Assembly: GCA_003024785.1 (NCBI GenBank)
Contig: PUQB01000047.1
Span: forward strand, 813,292 to 877,291
Length of the DNA: 64,000 nucleotides
Direction of reading: 5' to 3'
Source of the DNA: Selaginella tamariscina
Lineage: Eukaryota > Streptophyta > Lycopodiopsida > Selaginellales > Selaginellaceae
How positions within the stretch are numbered: position 1 is the first letter of the stretch; every line of letters begins with the position of its first letter. The notes beneath the pieces were generated by a model. That model ran no database searches. It was not told the origin of the DNA and saw nothing but the letters and a program-made list of their open reading frames with translations. The translations under genes were made by a program, and so were the position numbers. Positions 46,872 to 59,964 of the stretch are shown piece after piece.

Positions 46872-49800
46872 CAATCGTTGAAAATCTAACTTAGAAGAAG
46901 GCTTGTTGGTGCGAATATGCCAACAAAGAAGCACACGAAATCACCAATCTTATTTGTAGGTGCCGACTGACGATGAACATCAGCATGATACTTGTACCGT
47001 TCCTGTGCTTGCTGAAGATGAACCTGGAGATCATCCTGTACTGAGGAAGATGCTAGAGACGATTATGTATTGCAGGAGCGGAAGAAGGAGAAGCAAGGAG
47101 GAGCAAAGTCAAAACGTGGATGGTAACCTGTAAGAGCAAGAAAGGTGTCTGGCTTGTAGATGCATGAACGGAGTTGTTGTAAGCAAACTCTGCCATAGGA
47201 AGAAGGTCTAACCAATTATCCTGTTGGTATTTGATAAGCAACAAAGATACTATTCCAAGGTCTGAATTGTGCATTCTAACTGCCCATTAGTTTGCGGATG
47301 ATATTCTGAAGAAAGATCCGCTTTAACATGTAAACTCTGGAGAAGCTCTCTCGCCAAAACTTGGACATGAATTGTAGACCTCGATCATAAACAATGCTCT
47401 CATGAAGAATGGTGTCAGAACACTTCGCGGATCACCAACTCAGCAGTTGTTTGGCTTATAGCAGTCTTGTTACATGGTAGGAAATGAGCCTATTTGGTGA
47501 AATGGTCAACCACCACAAGAACTGCATCAAATATACGAGAAGGAAGATCTATGAGGAAATCCATAAAAATGGATCTCCAAGGAGCAGAAGGAACAGGAAG
47601 AGGACGAAGAAGACTAGAGGGCGCGTGACGAGGCATCTTCGACCTATTGCAAGTGTCACAACTCTGTACAAACTTGTCCACAAAACCTCGCAACCCAGGC
47701 CACTAATAGTTGCGAGTCACCAACTCAACTGTTTTGGCCACACCAAAATGTCCTGTAGCCAGGGTATCATGAGAATCCTGTACCACTCGAGTCCTGCAAA
47801 CACCAACAGGAAACATACAGGAGACCTTCTCGGTATAGGAGTTCATCCTGTATGGCAACAACTTGTAATCTGTATGGGAACTGGAGGAAGAGGAACTTAC
47901 GATGTCATGACTAATGTGTGAAAACATATTCCTTGCCAAGTTGTCTGTAACCAACTGCAAACGGATGTCCTATAGGAGTGTGGAATTTGCTGGAGCCTGA
48001 TGAACTTGTAGTGCTGCAAGCCAAAGTTGATTAGGACCCAACAACACTTGCTTTTGACAGTCATATGCAGGATCGCCCAAGGTCGGTGCAAAGGTAAGAG
48101 CACCTAAACAATGCATCCGCCTTGCCATTTCAAAACCAGGCCTGTAGATGATGACGAAATCAAAACATGATAGGAATTCCGCCCACCTAGCTGTCGCCGA
48201 GTGAGAACTCGAGTCGTTTGAAAATACTTCAGGTTCTTGTGGTTTGTAAGAACTTGTACAGGATGCACAACACCTTCCAGGAAATGCCACCACTCCAAAT
48301 GAATCCACAATGGCCTTGAGTTCCTTGTTGTGAATCTCGTAATTAATCTCCGCCGAAAGGAACTTACAAGAGTGAAAAACTACAGGATGGAGCACTTGTC
48401 TTCTCCAACTTGTGATCGAAACTATCGTGAAGGCGTCCTTGAGTGTTGTGAATGCATGTTCCGCCTGTCGGACCAAGAGAACACTCATGTGTACTTGGTG
48501 AGTTCCATGAGTGGAAGTACATGCTTGGAGAAGTCCTGTATGAAACGTCTGTAAAAGTTTGCAAAGCCAAGGAAACATTGTACGTCTCGTACAAACTTGG
48601 GCCTCTCCCACTCCACGATGTCTTCACCTTGTGCATGTCCATGGAAACGCCAGCAGGAGAGACGATGTAGCCCAAGAACTCCACAGTATCCCTGTCAAAG
48701 AAACACTTCTCCAACTTCACATATAGGCCATGCTCGCGAAGCCTCTGTAGGACTAGTCGTACATGCTGGTCATGAGCTGCCTGGTCCTTGGAGAAATCAA
48801 AATGTCATCTAGGTAGATTACCACAAAACTGGTCCAAGAAGTCACGAAAGATGTCGTTCACCATGTGTTGGAACATGGCTGGGGCATTGGTAAGTTTGAA
48901 AGGCATCACCGTGTACTCAAAGTGTCCATACCTTGTACAAAAGGCAATCTTCCACTCATGGCCTAGACAAATCCATACAAGATTGTAAGCTTCTCATAAG
49001 TCGATCTTCGTGAACACCTTTGCTCCTCGTAGTCGATCGAGAAGTTTCTAGGATCAATGGCAACAGGTACCGGTTCCAAATGGTGACTTGATTCAAACCC
49101 CTGTAGTCCACAACCAAACGCAAACTTCCATCTTTCTTCTTAACAAAGAAGATAGGTGCTCCTGCAGGGGACTTTAAGTGACGAATGAGCCGGATGCCAA
49201 GTTTTCCTCAATGTACTGACGAAGAACCTTCAATTCTATAGGTGACAGTGAATAAATCAGTCCGAATAGTGGAATCTTTCCTTCTGCAAGATCGATAGGG
49301 CAGTTGTAGGACCTGTGAACATGAAGAATTGTAGCCTTGTGCTTGCCAAAAACATCCTGAAAAGGAGTGATGCTTGGATGGTAAGGAAGAAGGGGAGAAG
49401 AAGAAGGAATAGGAAAGGAGATTGAAAAACATGGGAGTCAGATATAGGAAAGGTAGAAGAGGACGTAGGAGTTACTTGGAAGGCAAAAAGATGGAGGGAG
49501 TTGTGACTGAAAAAGAGGAAGGATCTTGGGGGATGGAATAGAAGCAGAGTAACGAAACGAGGCAGGATTGGGAGAAACATGTGTGGATGTTGACAAGTGT
49601 ACAGGATTGGAAGAATTCTGTACAGAAGTGCGTGATGCACAAGAGTGAAGAGAGCCTGTGAGTTGCTGACAAACCAACAAGAGGTGGATCCTGTTGAGGA
49701 GGAACCTTCAACACTGATACAGGATTGGAAAAACCCTGTACAGGAATCCGCAAACTTACAGGAGTGGAGAGAGCCTGCAAATGTGCTAAGGAACTGACAC

Positions 49801-51236
49801 GAGTGAATCCTGTCGAAGAGGAGTCTTCAACATTGATACATGAACAGGCACAATCAATCTTGTAGCTTGTACTGCCTCAAACACTAAGGATGTATCCTGC
49901 ACGCAGGAAGGTGCAGGATTGATCCTGGTTACCGGAGAGGAAAACGTGAGCATCCTAGACCTCCAGTTCATCTATGGATTTGTAACAATGAACCATGGTA
50001 TGCCCAAAATAATGGGAGTTGATCGAGTCTTGATCAAGTTGAAGGAAATCGAAAAGTTGAATGCACCATGACTCCAAGAGAGAGATTTGGTAGCATGGTA
50101 ACTGCATTAAAGCAATTAGACGACCATTGGCCACCTCTACAGGAACTGCACATTTCAACTTCACCACCGAAATGTCATATTGAGTTGCAAAAGTGTCATC
50201 CATGAAGCATGCATTGCCACCAGTGTCTAACAGGGCAAACTCCTTGAGCTCTCGATTATGAGATGAATGTGTATAGGAAACTTGAGTGATGGAATGGTAT
50301 GAGCAGACTAATGGAGCTTGTGCCTACGTTCAACTTTGCGGCTCCTAGACGAAGTGGACATTGAAGTTTTTCGACTGAATTTTAGCTTTAACTTCACGCG
50401 TCTTGAACTTCCTGGCTTTAATAGTACATTCTGCCACCTTGTGTCCTATCTCAACCTCCATAAGAACGACTCCAGAAGGTGTTGCAGGAACATGCACCAC
50501 ACTGCAGGATTGACTTGTAGGAACTGTTGACGGGATTTTTTAACGACACTTCAACAAATGGTTGTCGCAGTGAACAGTATGTTGCATGATCTCTGCTAAT
50601 GTTTGGGCATTCTGTAACGTAAGGAGAAGGTCCTTCACATCATCCCTCAACCCAAAATGGAAGTGTTCAATCAATGCAGTCTCATCCCATTGAATGTTCG
50701 TGCAAAGTTGCTGAAATTCAGATGCATAAACGGAAGCTGGTCGGGATCCTTGTGTGAGCTTTCGTAACTTTGTGCATGCGGAATGGTACTTATTAGGATC
50801 TCCAAGCAGGCTTCAAAGGTAGCCATGAAACCTTCAAAGTCTTCCATCAATGGGTCATCACGCTCCAACAAGGGGGCAACCCAAGCCCATGGAGATCCAC
50901 TTAGTAAGGATGCCAAAAGGCCAACCTTTTGTGCATCAATCGAGTAGCGGCGTGGTTGCATTGCAGATCAAGAGCCGGATCTGATTTAGGAAACCTTGAA
51001 AATCGGCACAATTGCCACTGAACTTTTCCGGCATGTTGATCTTCGGCTCCGAAGAAGAATTCGGTGGAGAGGAAACCACATATGCTGAGAGAGAGCATGT
51101 GTAGCAGCCTTGGAGAATGCATTAGCAACTACATGCGCCGCGTTGGTGGAACCTTGTAGATATGTAACCACTTGGCGCAAAGTGGCTAGCTCATGAAGCA
51201 ACATTTGGTGCTTGCATTGAAAGTGCTCAAATCGGC
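46872..51236 (-). pseudogene. Element B gag-pol up to integrase (fossil)
   Basis: Read leftward: gag from the ATG at 51236, protease region near 50200 (FMDDTFATQYDI follows the active-site area), a serine/proline-rich spacer about 49900-49260 of no recognised fold, reverse transcriptase about 49200-48650 with YLDDI near 48810 and [18 protein letters not shown], RNase H about 48620-48200, integrase finger CDTCNRSK near 47655 and core VLVVVDHFTK near 47500, then a region ending at the insertion of C. The element is a Ty3/gypsy chromovirus of a lineage different from C/E, with other LTRs and no recognisable Met-tRNA primer site. Broken at about ten or more points. Confidence 0.85.
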
Positions 51237-51326
51237 CATGATCTATGAAAGGAAAAAGAAGGAGAAAAAATCAAGAAAAAAAAGTAACTGGGAATCGGAG
51301 AGTTATGAAAGGAATTACTATCAAAC

Positions 51327-51768
51327 TGTTAAGCCATGATCTAAAAATAAGGAAGTGATTAGGATTCTGAGAACAAGGAAGCTTGACTCAAAAGTAGGAC
51401 AAGGAGCAGGACAGGGAGCAGGACAGGGACTAGAGCAGGATAGGAACTAGAACCAGGAACAAGACAAGAGCAGGAGGCAAGGAGCAAGACAAGACAAGAT
51501 TGATCGTAAAAAACTAGTGTTAATAGTAACTGATTGTACAACAATTAGGTCAGAGCTTTTATGCTCACAACTCCAAGCTAATCTGGTCATGAGTCTAATC
51601 TAGTCATGAGCTAAAAATAGTGACCCTTATCCTATAGCATATCTTATAGGCATATCCTGTAGGAATATCCTATAGGAATATCCTGTAGGTATATCCTATA
51701 GGCATATCCTGTAACCCGTATTTTGTATCCTATATCCAGAATCCTGCATCATGTATCGGGTCGTGACA
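51327..51768 (-). repeat. Element B 5' LTR
   Basis: 442 bp, starting TGTTAAGCC and ending TCGTGACA on the given strand. It contains a purine-rich degenerate array (AGGAGCAGGACAGGG, about 51395-51485) and the 13-bp TATAGG-type array (about 51625-51715). Confidence 0.82.
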
Positions 51769-53607
51769 GTTTCCATATTGGTTTGTAAAAAAGGTATGTT
51801 AGCTTATCTGATCTCTGAATTTGTCAGTGTTATGAAAGAGTACAAAGTCGGTTGCAAAAAGTGAATATTAGTGCTATAACATTTGGTAGTAAATTTGACC
51901 TGAATTTAATTCCTATTAGAAATGAAGTTATGTCAATCACAATCAAGTGGATGGGTTAATTTCAAATTGGCAAGACCTTATCGTATATATGTGTATAGCC
52001 ATGCGCCTCTGGCCAGATTGACATGTCTACAAAGAACAGGGTTTTCAAGAATAGTACTTTAATATCAGAAAAGAGCTTGATTTCGATAAAGCCTCATACC
52101 TAGTCTAACGTAACTATATACTAATGGGGGATAGGTATAGTAGCAGACCCTTATGTAAAGGGGTAATGAAAAACACTAAGGGATGCAGAAATGTGAGGCT
52201 ATAATACCGTAACATGTAAAAATATGGAATAATTGAGAAGTGCTTGTTGTGCACTAGACGACAGAGGTCATCAATAGCGTTTGATATTAAGAAATAAAGC
52301 AAGCCTTTATTTCTTGTTAACCAAGGGGTCGGCAACAACACTAACTAGAAGCCTCCAATATAAATTTTAGTTAAGTAAAGAAATTAACTATTGTGTTGTA
52401 TGCATCGGGTGACAGAGTTTGCAGACATGCAAAATGTCTCCAAGTGACTTCATGTTGCAGGTGGTGCTCCCGATAGCTGAGTTTACGACTCAGTAAACCA
52501 CGGTTCTGAAGTACTTGACTTCGCGTAATGCAAGGGGTAATGAAAATTATGAACTTTTTGGTTGACTTTGCATAGAGTGATATGTTAGTTGTTAGTTTTT
52601 TTCTTTAACATTATTTAATCTTAGAGTTGGATGTCAACAAGGACGTTGACATTTTCAAAGGCAGGGAGTGTGTGTAAAGTTTTTATTATGACTCCTTTTT
52701 ACTTTGGACGTTGATTATTGTTACCTACTGAACTATGTTGATAAGCCCTAGGTGTAGAAGAAACATGCCCACTTAGTGCACTTGGATATTTAGTGATGGT
52801 CCAACTGGGTGTCATTAGGTATTTTACAAGAAACTTTGGGCAAAGCTAACACTTCCATCTAGAAAACTCTTACCTAGTTTTTTTCTGTCTCAGTTAAGGT
52901 TTTGGTGGTTTTCGACGAGTTCGGCATGTTGGATATGGGTAGAAACCCCTTAGGGTTGACCTAACCCTAGGGTTGCTCTAACCCTCCCTAAACCTCTCAA
53001 GTTAGGGTTTAGGGCTTAATGGGTCATTAATTAACTCACCAAGTATATTCCCTTTGGAAATGAGATTCCGTGTTAGCCCACTTATGTAAATAGGAAAATA
53101 GGGAAGGGCGGCCTCTATTAGATATATTAAGTAGTACATGTAGGAGAGCTTCTGAGTTCATGACTAAGTTCGTTTCTCTTTTGTTGGTGCAAGCTTTAGC
53201 TTATGTCATTAAGGTACAACCCTTTGTTATGACACCCTAACTTCCAAATAACAGGAGTACGTCCCACCTTCGGGTAGCTCACCCTTAATGTTGGTGAATC
53301 CATGCCTGGAGGGTCTTGTCGAAATGCACGTTCCAAAAGGCAGAGGTTGAGGCTTGTCTCTAGCCTCCTCCTCCACGTCAAGCTAGGTGTAGCACTCATG
53401 GCCAAGCAAGGCACATCCGTGTTCTTGTCCAATTGTGGCATGGGATCTTATTTGACAAGTTCATGTTACCAAGTTCCTAAGGGTTCACTAAGGGGTTCTA
53501 GAGTTGGCATGGCGTTTGTGGCACTTGGTGCAACTCTTGAATCCAACGGGTTATGGCATGATAGCCCACATTGTGGAAGGTAGTGTCACATGAAGATATG
53601 ACACTAG
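51769..53607 (+). mobile_element. LARD-A, segment 3 of 3 (end of internal domain and 3' LTR)
   Basis: The internal domain resumes at 51769 (GTTTCCATATTGG) and ends in the purine tract before 52671, where the 3' LTR starts. The LTR runs to 53607, where element E abuts. The remainder of A is not found to the right of E. It is more diverged from I, J and L than they are from one another. Confidence 0.8.
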
Positions 53608-54580
53608 TGTCAGAGTTTTTACCTAGTGCCACAAAGGCGGCTTGCCAAGTGCCAACCCTGGAATCCCCTCTCTTGGAAACCCCATGGAACCTAGTAAAGT
53701 AACCCATATTAGGAACCCAAGCCTTAGGAAGTCAAACCCCTAGCTGACTAAGTCCACAAATGAGACTCACCTTGTGAATCAGGATTCACAGACTAGCCGA
53801 GCTTTAGGTGTCGTTCCTAGCTTGGCGTGGTTGAGGCGGCCGGAGCAAGGCTCAACCACTAGTTTTTGCAGAACGTGAACTCGGGCAATGTCTTTGAGCT
53901 TGCGGGCAGGTTTTCGGACCAAGGAATCTGACTAACTCCTTTGGAGGTGACGTGCCCCTATCTCAAAAGCAAGATCCTGCCAACGATAAGGATAGTCTAA
54001 CCTAGGGTGGGTTGTACCCCTATCGTTGGAAGTTTGGGCGGCACAACGGAGGGTTGCACCTTGACAACACAAGCTTAGCTTGCACCGGTAGGAGGTTAAC
54101 GAGCTCTCTTTTGAACCCAGGAAGCCTCACTACATATACTCTACTTTATTTGTGACGGACCCCTCCCCCCTGTTTACCTAAATGAGTAAGTGGGTTGGCA
54201 CGGAAATGCCAGCCTTAGAGAAAATGGTTGTCCTAACCTAACCCTAAACCTAACCCCTAGGGGGAGGTATTAGGGCGTGGGGTTAGGGCAAACCTAGGGT
54301 TAGGTCAACCCTAGGGTGTCCCTAACCCTTTTTGACAATCTATATTTAACAGAAAACCTATCTTTTATAATCAAACTGGGGGAGAGTTTTTTAGAGGTAA
54401 GTACTACCTTCGCCTAGAGTTTCTCGAGTACCTAGTGACAGCCGGCGGGACTACCCCTAAACACCTAAGTGCACTAAGCGGGGCTGTTTCTCACTACAAC
54501 TAGGGTTCGGCACACAACTCGGTAGGTAACAACAATCAAACCCCAAAGTAAAGGGTCGAGTCATAGTAAAAACTATGACA
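53608..54580 (-). repeat. Element E 3' LTR
   Basis: It starts TGTCAGAG and ends ACTATGACA on the given strand. Same type as the LTRs of C. Confidence 0.88.
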
Positions 54581-54946
54581 CACTCCCCGCCTTTGGAAAT
54601 GTCAACGTCCTCGTTTGATGTCTAACTCCAAGACTATAGGTTTGGAAAAATTAACTGAAAACTAACACTAATCACTCTATGCGGAGTCAGCCAAAAAGTT
54701 CACAAGTTTTATTACCCCCCTTGCATTACATACTTCAGAATCGTCGTTCACTAAGTGATAACTCAGTTGCCGGAGGCACCACCTGCGACAAGAAGTCACT
54801 TGGAGACCTTTTGCACGTCTGCAAAGTCTGTCACCCAACACAGACAAACAAGTTAGTTAATTTCTTTAAGTTAACTAGAATTTATATTGGAGGCCTCTAG
54901 TTAAGGTTGTCTGTCGGCCCCTAGGTTAATAAGAAATAAGTTCACT

Positions 54947-57900
54947 TTATTTCTCATCATCATTACTAACATTTTGAGACCTTGCCTCAAACTCTTTCAC
55001 TATTCCATCGCGTTCTGTAGATTATCCAATAGTTCCCATGTCGACTCGCATGCGGGTAACCCTTCCACTTAACAAGATATTCTCGTTTACGTTTTTGCCT
55101 CCCTTGGCGTTAATATCCTTTGCATCCAATATCGACTGAACTTCAAACTCCTTCGTATCGCCGACCAGCTCAGGACGGGCGTAAGCTTTCATATCTCTAG
55201 GATGTTTCTTCATCCTTGTGGAATGGCTCAAGTAAACTGACATGAAACACATTGTGTATTGTTCCCAACTCCAGAGGAAGATCTAACTCATAAGCCACTT
55301 TCCCTACTTGCTTCACTACCTTGTATGGACCTATGTAGTGCGACAGAAACTTCCTCGAAGAGTTGTTGGAACCTTCAGGTTTTTGGTACTCAAATACCAT
55401 ATCCCCAACCTGATACTCTACATCCCACCGATGCTTATCGTACTGCTGACGATACCTTTCCTGAGCTGCAGCCATCACTTGACGAGCAGCTTCCCATGTC
55501 CCGTACAATTGTCCCGTGAACTCTGCTACAGATGGAACTTGATTGCTATCGTTTTTCGGTAACACCATACTCTGAGGAATACCACCCTTATTCCCAGTTA
55601 ACACTTCCATCGGGCTACATCCGATTGTAGTGTGCATCGAGTTATTGTAACATATCTCAGCCATATCTAAGTGTTCAGCCCAATCAAGTTGATCACCTTG
55701 AACATAGCATCTGAGATAGTCCTCGACTTGTCGATTCACCCTCTCCGTTTGACCATCAGTTTGCGGATGGTAGGCTGTACTGAACTTGAGCATGTACCAA
55801 ACTGCTTAAACAATGTTCCTCAAAACTTCCCCGTAAATTGAGGATCTCGATTCTGAGATCATGGTTTCCGGTAGTCCGCGCACTCTTATGACTTCGTGGA
55901 AGAACAACTTGCTGCTTGAATTGCATTCACTGTCTCTACAGTTGGAATGAAATGAGCAACCTTTGAAAACCGATCGACTACCACCATGAGCGCATTAAAA
56001 CCACAAGATTTTGGCAATCCCATGATAAAGTCCAAAGTAACACTTTGAAATGGCCGCTCTGGAATCGGTATACACTGCAACTTCCCAGCTTTTTTGCGAT
56101 CGGCTCTTTACTTGTTGACATGTGGGGCATGTCTTGACATTTGGCAACATCATCTATCATACCCGGCCAATAGAATCCCTGCTTCAACAAAGCCAACGTC
56201 TTATGCCTTCCACCATGTCCTGCCAAAGGAACATCGTGATGCTCTCTTAACAGCCTCTCCCTCCATGTCCCTTCTGGAACATAGAGTCTCTTTTCTTTAT
56301 AATAAAGAACTCCATCTCGTACCGCAAAATGCCTGTTTGAGTGCATCCATTCGACTTTCTATTCCTGCTGGAATATTACCATCTCTTCGTAACTGATGAA
56401 CTTGTTTCCTCTTTGCCACCAGGCTCAAAGCCTCCTTAGCAAACTTGTCCTGAGGATACGCCGTCACAAATTCATCCAAAAGTTGACACGGGTGCTGACA
56501 TAACGAAGATGACCCTTTCTACTGAGTGCATCAGCTACCACATTGTCCTTTCCCGCCTTATGTTGATTTCAGGCTGAAATCGTGCCAACTTCTGCTGCCA
56601 TCTAGCATACTTCGGCGATAGCTTCGGCTGCGTTTCAAAATACCTTAGAGTTACACTATCTGTCCAAACCACAGTGCCATGACTTGGAAGATAATGACGC
56701 CAATACTCCAAGGAAGCAACAATAGCATACATCTCCTTTTCGTGAGTAGGCCATCGAGTTTGCGCGGCATCTAACTTCTTCGAGAAAAAGGACACTGGAT
56801 GTCCTTTTGTTGCAATACACCACCAATTGCAAAGTCGGAAGCGTCACATTCTACTTCAAAGGGATCTTCAAAGATGGGCAACTGCAAAACTGGCTCAGAA
56901 GAGATAGCCTCTTTGAGTTTGACGAACGCACGTTGGCACTCTGGAGTCCAATGCCATGGAATGTTTTTCGTAAGATCTGTCAATGGGGCCGCTATTTCCG
57001 AGTAACCCTTTATGAATCTTCGGTAATACCCTGTCAGACCAAGAAATGATCTAACTTCATGCACATCTTTTAAAGTCATCCACTCATAGCTTGAATTTTC
57101 TTTGGGTCCATGGCAACCTCCCCACCTGAGATCAAGTGTCCCAAGAAATCTATCTTGGTTTGACCAAATGCGCACTTGCTTTCTTTAGCATACAACTGGT
57201 TCTCTCTCAACCTCTGAAACACTTTTTCTAAGTGTTCCACATGTTCCTCAATTGTCGAACTGAAAATCAGAATGTCATCAATATACACCACTACGAACTC
57301 GTCTAGATAGTCTCTAAACACATCATCCATCATTGTGCAAAAAGTTGCTGGAGCATTGCACAACCCGAATGGTAAGACTAGAAACTCAAATGATCCATAA
57401 CGCGTTCGAAAAGCGGTCTTCTCAATGTCATTCTCTGCTACCCGAATCTGATGGTACCCGATCTCAAGTCTATTCTTGAAAAATACTTTGCTTTGATAGC
57501 CTATCAAATAAGTCGTCCACTCGTGGAAGAGGATACTTATTTTTGATAGTTATCGCGTTCAGCGCTCGATAGTCCACACACATTCGCATCGTACCATCCT
57601 TTTTCATTACGAACAAGATAGGTGCACCATACGGCGATCGACTAGGTCGAATGTGTCCTCGACCTATCAATTCTGTCAGCTGTCTCTTCAATTCTACTAA
57701 CTCTTGAGGATTCAACCGATATGGGGCTCTTGCCGGTGGAGACGAACCTGGCAAAATCTCTATCCTGTGGTCCACAACTCGACGTGGAGGTAACTCGGGC
57801 GGCAAGTCTTCTGGCAACACATCCTTAAACATGTTCAAGACTTCCAAAATAGGTTCAGGAAAGATTCTTGACCATCTCCTATTTTGACTTCACCAGTATC

Positions 57901-59636
57901 CAAAACCATTGCAAGAAACACACGTTGATGTCTAACTGCCTTACGCAACTGAGTTAAGGTAAGGAACATAGGATTCCAATCCTATCAGTTAGCGTTTCCA
58001 TTTGAGCGTGGTCTTTCTAATGTCTCTTTATCTGCTGCAAGCGTGATTCGATTATCTCCAGAACCCCTCATTTCGATTACATGTTTATGGAACCATTCCA
58101 TACCCAAAAGTCAAACCCCGTCATATTCAAGACAACTAAGTCTAGCTTAGCCTTCCAATCTTTGATTTGGACAGGAACTGCCCTTGCTATATTATTAGTA
58201 TTTTGAGAACCTTTGCCAAAATTGATCTTTATTTCACACATCTTTATTACATCCAAATTCAATCGACGAGCTAGACTAGTCGATATGAAGTTGTATGTTG
58301 CTCCAGTATCGATCATCATTCGGACTCGGTCCCCTCGTATCCTTCCTGTCAAATATAGCAAAGGGTCAGTTTTGTCTTGAATAGCGAATAAGGCAGGTTG
58401 TGTCTGGCACAACATTACCTCTTCTGACTCATCTTCCGGATCTTCAAGCGTTTCTGGTTCAGCAACTTCCTCTTCTACCATCGCCTTGAAATGTCCTGAT
58501 TGTTGTGAGGGTGACACTCTTTAGCAAAATGACCAGGCTTGTTACAATTATAACATTTCACGACCCCGCCTGCGGAACGCGGGGAGCAGACTTTGGAGCC
58601 GATCCTTTGGCTGCTGAGGAGGTGGTAACGCCAATGGTTTCCGAAATCCGGTGGGTCTTGATGTGTCCGAAAACTTGGAACTGCCACAAAGGGACTTGCA
58701 CTTCGAATTGATGGCGATTGATCTGGTCGCCTATCAAACCTTCTGAACCCAGACTTTGGAGGAAACTCCTTGGTTTAGGTTTTGCTTCCTCCCCTTTGTA
58801 CAAGTCTTCTAACGACATGCCATAAGCAACCTTTTGAGCTGCCTCTTGACATTCCCGATAGCTTGTGGCTTGTACCTTAAGATTTCTCTTCGCGTTTCTC
58901 ATTCAAGCTAGCCATGAAGCAACTTCGAGCTTCATCATCGCTCATATTTGGCACCAATCGCCGTACACTTTCGAATCGATAAACGTGGTCCATAGGACTT
59001 CCCCGAACTCCCTGTTGACAAAGTGCCAGGTCAGCACGCAATCGCAAACCGAGATCATCCGGCATATACTGCTTTTTGATCTCCTTTTTCATGTGCTTCC
59101 AGCTGTTTCGGTATCCACGTTCACCTTCAACAATTCGCCACCAAGTCTTAGCTTCTTCTTTAAGAAACTGCTTGGCACATGCAACCTTTTCTGTCTTTCT
59201 CACGGAAGCAGCCTCGAAATAGCTTTCCATATCATACAACCAGTCATCCAAAACCTTGTAATCCTTTGAACCCATGAAATTCGAAGGCTTTACCGGTTTG
59301 AATTTACTGGGACCTCCACCACTACTTCCGTCGAAGAATCTGATTCAGAGGAACCTGACTCTGAGTCATGCTTCTTCTTCTTTTTCCGTGTGTCTGGTTG
59401 CGGAACATCTGGCACTGCAGTATTCGTTGGAATCCGAACGGCAACATTATCGATTCGGTCGTTCAACCCCAAACATCCCCTCGAAGTTCGTTTAGGGCAT
59501 CCATCATTATTTCTCGCCAACCAGGTCGTTGTCTAACTCTAGGGGGTCGACCTGGATCAGCCTCATCCATCTCCTCATTTTGAGCCTCTGCGACAGCCCT
59601 CTCTGCCTCAGGCTCTGGTTGCTTTCTCTTGCTCAT
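54947..59636 (-). pseudogene. Element E gag-pol (fossil)
   Basis: Read leftward from the ATG at 59636 (MSKRKQPEPEAERAV): gag, zinc knuckle CYNCNKPGHFAKEC at about 58556-58512, protease DTGATYNF near 58310, reverse transcriptase about 57720-57090 with YIDDILIF near 57285, RNase H about 56850-56540, integrase finger near 56250-56110 and core about 56040-55560, and chromodomain about 55160-54990. Same order and wording as C. Broken at about ten points, with somewhat longer open stretches than C. It belongs to the same coding family whose ends the LARDs share. Confidence 0.88.
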
Positions 59637-59964
59637 CGTATTGAACCCTAGTGTCAACACTCGGAGAATATGCTTGGAATATTCCCAATGTGAAACTGGA
59701 AACACCCTGCACAGGTTGTACACCCACACACATCAGCTTAAACTAGCATAAGACTTTCGGACATACCTAGAATCTCACGCCGACTCACTGAGCAAGTGTT
59801 CTCCGAAGTTTGACAACTCACAGGATCAAACTCTCTGCGCAGAATACAGACATGTCAACCGAAAGCAATAGAGTATATCAAGAATTTAGAGTTATCTAAA
59901 CATTGAAACACCCTACGACTTAAGGCAGTCCTACTGACCGCAGAGAACTGGCTCCGATACCAAT

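Larger units (their letters stand above)
31170..51768 (-). mobile_element. Element B: Ty3/gypsy chromovirus (fossil), interrupted by C
   Basis: Ends TGTCAAGCC and TCGTGACA, duplication GTTTC at 31165-31169 and 51769-51773, inserted in LARD-A. The 5' LTR is on the right (51327-51768) and the 3' LTR on the left (about 31170-31530). Gag, protease, reverse transcriptase, RNase H and integrase follow leftward, and a chromodomain lies left of the nested element C, which separates it from the integrase. Chromodomains guide integrase to marked chromatin. The coding part is broken at many points (of the order of ten or more). Same family as G at 62099. Confidence 0.88.
53608..59964 (-). mobile_element. 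Element E: Ty3/gypsy chromovirus (fossil), sister of C
   Basis: Minus orientation. The 3' LTR is at 53608-54580 (973 bp), the polypurine tract at 54581-54594, the internal region to 59964 and the primer-binding site at its right end (reads ATTGGTATCGGAGCC leftward). No 5' LTR is seen, and the internal region stops exactly at the primer site next to copia-type sequence. Coding parts match C closely over long stretches. Inserted in the 3' LTR of LARD-A. Confidence 0.88.

Noticed and set aside
49257-49780. Overlapping minus-strand frames rich in Ser, Phe and Pro in element B
   Set aside because: They lie in the spacer between protease and reverse transcriptase, in several phases and with low complexity. 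Not treated as a separate gene.
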